Shown: positions 18,380 through 20,743 of the stretch, in pieces
Numbering within the stretch: the first letter of the stretch is position 1
Layout: each line of letters begins with the position of its first letter
Source: Chara braunii
Lineage: Eukaryota; Streptophyta; Charophyceae; Charales; Characeae
DNA: 20,743 nucleotides
NCBI GenBank assembly: GCA_003427395.1
Contig: BFEA01000182.1
Location: 2,211,876 to 2,232,618, forward strand
Direction of reading: 5' to 3'
Program-made: the position numbers and the translations under genes
Notes under the pieces: model-generated
Told to the model about the DNA's origin: nothing
What the model saw: only the letters and a program-made list of their open reading frames with translations
The model's database searches: none

Positions 18380-18705
18380 TTCCCGCTGTTGATTGGAGTA
18401 ACCATGACCATTTCCGCTATTGAAGGGGGCTGTTACTTTCGCTAAAAGAAAAGAATCAGTCATTTTCGTTGTTGACTGGAGCGGCCATTGTTCACTTCCG
18501 CCTGACGAGAGGACCGCTCATCCCTGCTGTTGATGGGCCATTTTTCTGATGATGAGATGACCATCTATTCCCGTTGTTGACTACACCAGCTACCTTTCCA
18601 GCTACCTCCCACTGATGGGATGAACAATCTTCACTGCTATTGAAAGGGCACTTTCCGTTGACGAGGTGAACACCCGTTCCGCTATTCACTGGAACAGTCA
18701 CTCCT
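18380..18705. repeat. Decayed minisatellite, about twelve 23-33-bp units
   Basis: A motif close to TTCCGCTRTTGAYTGGAG, often followed by YRRCCAT, recurs at about 18380, 18411, 18437, 18463, 18496, 18521, 18541, 18568, 18594, 18629, 18652 and 18676. Clear copies are TTCCCGCTGTTGATTGGAG, TTTTCGTTGTTGACTGGAG and TTCCGCTATTCACTGGAAC. The units differ in length and sequence, so the array is old. It lies just upstream of the Josephin/RING gene exon and could sit in its intron or promoter. Confidence 0.6.
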
Positions 18706-18710
18706 CAGGT

Positions 18711-18915
18711 GCGTGTGACTCCGCTCAATAATGGACGACACTCGGAGCAGTCTGGGGAGAACCAGCTCATGAGAGACTCTTCAAGAATCGAACCTGGAAA
18801 GAGAGAAAGGGCCTTCAGGAATAGGAGTAAGAGTGAGAGTACATGCTGCAGCCTGAAAGAGTACTCATTATTTTTTTCGTTGCTGTTGTTTATCTTAATA
18901 ATATATGCCCTACAG
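18711..18915 (+). other. Candidate intron upstream of the Josephin exon
   Basis: The acceptor is strong: ATTTTTTTCGTTGCTGTTGTTT, a TTAAT branch-like site, then CCCTACAG ending at 18915. CAG/GTGCGT at 18710/18711 is a possible donor, but the true donor could be further away. The frame stays open through this stretch from about 18709 and would encode a hydrophobic run (YSLFFSLLLFILIIYAL). I believe that run is the translated pyrimidine tract, not a membrane segment. Confidence 0.5.
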
Positions 18916-19671
18916 CCAGAGCATCGTAATTACACCACGGAAGGAGGTTTTACCATTGCTGTCCTAGAAATAGCGATGAGGAACCGCCAACTGGAACTAC
19001 GCCATGCTCTACAAGGTGAGTTGTTTAATCCTCCATCCCACATCTCTGCCTGCATTGTGCACGGGCCTGGCCATTACATGGCTATTGTACACGCCTCTGA
19101 CCATTGGGAGGTGTGGAACGACGGTGTCATGGTCCATGCCATGATTGATATTACTGATTTCTTACTCTATGATGCTGTTCTCTTGCCACATCAAACTGTC
19201 CGCAATCTCCTTTATGTCGAATATCATTCCTCTGCCACCGCAATGCAGCAATACAATGTACACACACTATGTGACCTTCTCCTTTGTACAACCACAGACA
19301 CTGTTGCACTTGGGTGTACTTGCCATCATCTTTGTCACAATCACTACCATGAGATGGTTTCTGCATCCATGTGTGTACAGGATTGTCCCTCCGTCCCTGA
19401 CTACAGACATCCTCCTCATCCGGATACTATATGTCCATTTTGTGGCCACGGACGCTATGCTGAATGCATGCTCTTTTGTGGGGGGCGTTCTTCCTTTATT
19501 CTGGCCTGCAATAGACATGCTATTTGTGAGGAATGTATGGTTGGCATGCTTAATGCCAGCCGTCGTGGCAGTTGTTGTTTTGGGAATGCTCAGTTAGGTC
19601 TTCCATGCGCTCATCCACCCCATCCTTACAATGTGTGTCCTTTCTGTCGTCAAGGACAGCCTCATTCTTGA
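18916..19671 (+). CDS. Josephin (C86) deubiquitinase C-terminal half followed by two RING-type modules
   Basis: Frame 1 starts at the CCCTACAG acceptor and stays open to TGA 19669-19671. The first 100 residues match the second half of a Josephin domain: GGFTIAVLEIAMRNRQLEL corresponds to the central helix of ataxin-3. The His at 19072-19074 (GPGHYMAIVHASDHWEVWND) and the Asn at 19117-19119 lie 15 residues apart with Trp at His+11. I recall the same spacing for His119, Trp130 and Asn134 of ataxin-3. Two zinc modules follow. One, 19270-19443, is C-x4-C-x9-C-x2-H-x2-C-x2-H-x29-C-x2-C. The other, 19465-19647, is C-x3-C-x9-C-x2-H-x2-C-x2-C-x33-C-x2-C. Both end HPPHPxxxCPFC. Josephins cleave ubiquitin chains; RINGs recruit E2 enzymes. 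The catalytic Cys should be in an upstream exon and was not found. A donor-like CAAG/GTGAGT at 19013 is probably not used, because it would break the domain. A USP-type fold was considered, but the spacing favours Josephin. Confidence 0.72.
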   Translation, partial: PEHRNYTTEGGFTIAVLEIAMRNRQLELRHALQGELFNPPSHISACIVHGPGHYMAIVHASDHWEVWNDGVMVHAMIDITDFLLYDAVLLPHQTVRNLLYVEYHSSATAMQQYNVHTLCDLLLCTTTDTVALGCTCHHLCHNHYHEMVSASMCVQDCPSVPDYRHPPHPDTICPFCGHGRYAECMLFCGGRSSFILACNRHAICEECMVGMLNASRRGSCCFGNAQLGLPCAHPPHPYNVCPFCRQGQPHS

Positions 19672-19808
19672 GCTTTTTCTTGTCCTTTCCTTTGCCCTCT
19701 TTCTCATTCTACACTCCGTATTTTCCCTCTTCCATTCTTTGTTTGTCCTCTCTCTGTCTCTTTTCCCTGTGTTTAACACCTTCCCCTTCACTCTTGCCTC
19801 TCTCACAG
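19672..19808 (+). other. Pyrimidine-rich sequence ending in an acceptor site
   Basis: A long CT-rich tract ends in CTTGCCTCTCTCACAG at 19793-19808, a near-ideal 3' splice site. The matching donor is unclear: GTGTGT at 19633 and GTCAAG near 19649 are the only GTs nearby with any resemblance to a donor. Whether the exon above ends at its TGA or is spliced onward is therefore unresolved. Confidence 0.5.
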
Positions 19809-20349
19809 CGTGCAAGTGGGTTGTTATAGCATACGGGGATGGGGGCAGCTCGCGCTCAACTTCATCAACGTGGCGAGCCTTGCACGTGAGAGGCACAGTG
19901 GAGGTGGCGTTCAAAGAAGAATGAGAAATTTAATGGTTTCAATCTGCCTTTGCTTTTTCTTTTTGTTTTTGTTTTTATTTTTTGCAATGTGCCCGTTTTT
20001 GGTTTTTATTCTTTGTTTCGTAAAGTGCGCTCTTTTAGTTTGTAGTTATGTGACAATATATTCTCCGATGTTGCTAGCCCTCTGCTCTTGCAGATTGAGC
20101 GGCGAGCATCGGGCCTGTACAACAAGACACTCACTTTTTTTGTGGAAGACAATCTATTATTTCTCTTATCTCCTACATCTTCTTTTTATGTTGTTCCTTT
20201 TTCTCACCCCCTTCCTTAACGACTCTCCTGCCTCTTTCACAGGAGCTGTATGCCTATTTGGCTGGTTTCATGGTGAACTCAGCTCCTCCATCATTTCTTA
20301 TGACAGATGCTGTTACAAAAGTTCTGCATGGTTGTTTGTCCTTTTTTTG
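19809..20349 (+). CDS. Three candidate exons resembling a HECT E3 ligase N-lobe
   Basis: Exon A is 19809-19935, exon B 20094-20141 (acceptor GCTCTTGCAG) and exon C 20243-20349 (acceptor CTCTTTCACAG, donor TTTG/GTAAGC). Exon A, in the frame beginning at 19810, reads QLALNFINVASLARERHSGG and then GVQRRMRNLM. Exon B reads IERRASGLYNKTLTFF, and exon C ELYAYLAGFMVNSAPPSFLM then TDAVTKVLHG. The phases agree (A ends and B and C begin on codon boundaries). The order resembles HECT N-lobes: an L-x-F strand, D-x-GG-x-x-R-E-like turn, SGLF-like strand, and a hydrophobic helix with G-x-P-x-x-FL. Donors of A (ATG/GTTTCA) and B (TTT/GTGGAA) are poor, and splicing from C to the next acceptor (20414) meets a stop in this phase. 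HECT enzymes pass ubiquitin through a Cys in the C-lobe, which would lie beyond the window. Confidence 0.38.
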
Positions 20350-20743
20350 GTAAGCTTGGTATTGTGACCATNTTCATTTTGTGTACAACTGTTACGTACA
20401 CTTTTTTCCTTCAGTGCGTGATGTGATTGTGATGGCGGTCACCGCAAGGGCACTGGTTGCACCCCTTTCCCGTGCAGTGGGTATAGTTACGGCCCGCCTA
20501 AGGTTGGCCAGACCCGGGAGGCTGCCTCCATGCCCACTCACCTCTTGTTCCCTGTTCTTTGGGATAATCCTTCTACGCTGGCTCATGCATGTGTCAGTTG
20601 CTTGGTGACATCTTTTTATGTAGACACTGTTGGTCTATCGGTGTAAGGCTCTTGGCATTGCTGCTGGTTGCACACTTATGCTGATTGCACACTCATCGGG
20701 AGACGCAATTTCACATTTACACCAAGCTCCCTCTTTGACAATG
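20350..20743 (+). other. Right-edge sequence, possible further intron and exon
   Basis: After the GTAAGC donor comes a short pyrimidine stretch with an N at 20372 and an acceptor CTTTTTTCCTTCAG ending at 20414. One frame is open from 20415 to 20608 (RDVIVMAVTARALVAPLSRA) without a domain I recognise. An alternative acceptor CCCGTGCAG ends near 20477. Nothing can be concluded about the rest before the window ends. Confidence 0.3.

Noticed and set aside
18860-18915. Transmembrane segment at the start of the Josephin/RING frame
   Set aside because: The hydrophobic run is the translation of a pyrimidine tract that ends in a strong splice acceptor, so it is probably intron.
19020-19240. USP (peptidase C19) His-box reading of the GHY segment
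   Set aside because: GHY with ND looks USP-like, but the His-Trp-Asn spacing (11 and 15) and the preceding GGFTIAVLEIA helix fit Josephin better.

Overview
The window reads as nuclear DNA of a eukaryote, most likely from the green plant lineage. A charophyte alga is my guess, not something the sequence proves. The support is a Ty3/gypsy LTR retrotransposon with an initiator-Met-tRNA primer site, GT/AG intron boundaries with long pyrimidine tracts, abundant microsatellites and decayed minisatellites, and very low gene density. Four single-N positions (1338, 3097, 5270, 20372) look like assembly joins or uncalled bases. Two of them sit between perfect duplicates of their flanks.

Region 1 (1-8760): AT-rich low-complexity DNA interrupted by one long Ty3/gypsy element, 345-8639. 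Visible parts in order are: 4-bp target duplication AAAG, 5' LTR, tRNA-iMet primer binding site, untranslated leader, gag with a CCHC knuckle, protease, a small reverse transcriptase (RT) remnant, RNase H remnant, integrase (HHCC, DD35E, GPY/F, chromodomain-like tail), polypurine tract and 3' LTR. The copy is dead: the RT core is deleted, the protease active site and an RNase H acidic residue are lost, and there are many stops and frameshifts. Its LTRs differ by about 4% plus a 407-bp length difference bounded by GGTGCAA.

Region 2 (8760-13400): mostly non-coding. It holds an A/C-rich 18-bp minisatellite, a perfect 12-bp-arm inverted repeat, a decayed tandem array with an 86/171-bp rhythm, a CA/GA microsatellite and one plausible short exon. 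Region 3 (13460-13722) holds four hairpins that share a loop but have different, internally matched stems. Region 4 (13740-18705) holds a gene-free stretch, the integrase C-terminal remnant of a second gypsy element with a very basic tail, and four separate decayed tandem repeats.

Region 5 (18900 to the right edge) holds the only convincing cellular gene. It encodes the C-terminal half of a Josephin (ataxin-3-like, peptidase C86) deubiquitinase domain with correctly spaced catalytic His and Asn, then two tandem RING-type zinc modules. A set of small, phase-compatible exons follows that resembles a HECT ubiquitin-ligase N-lobe. If they form one transcript, the protein would join ubiquitin removal with two kinds of ubiquitin-ligase module. 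The exon with the Josephin catalytic Cys was not found, and the gene runs off the window.
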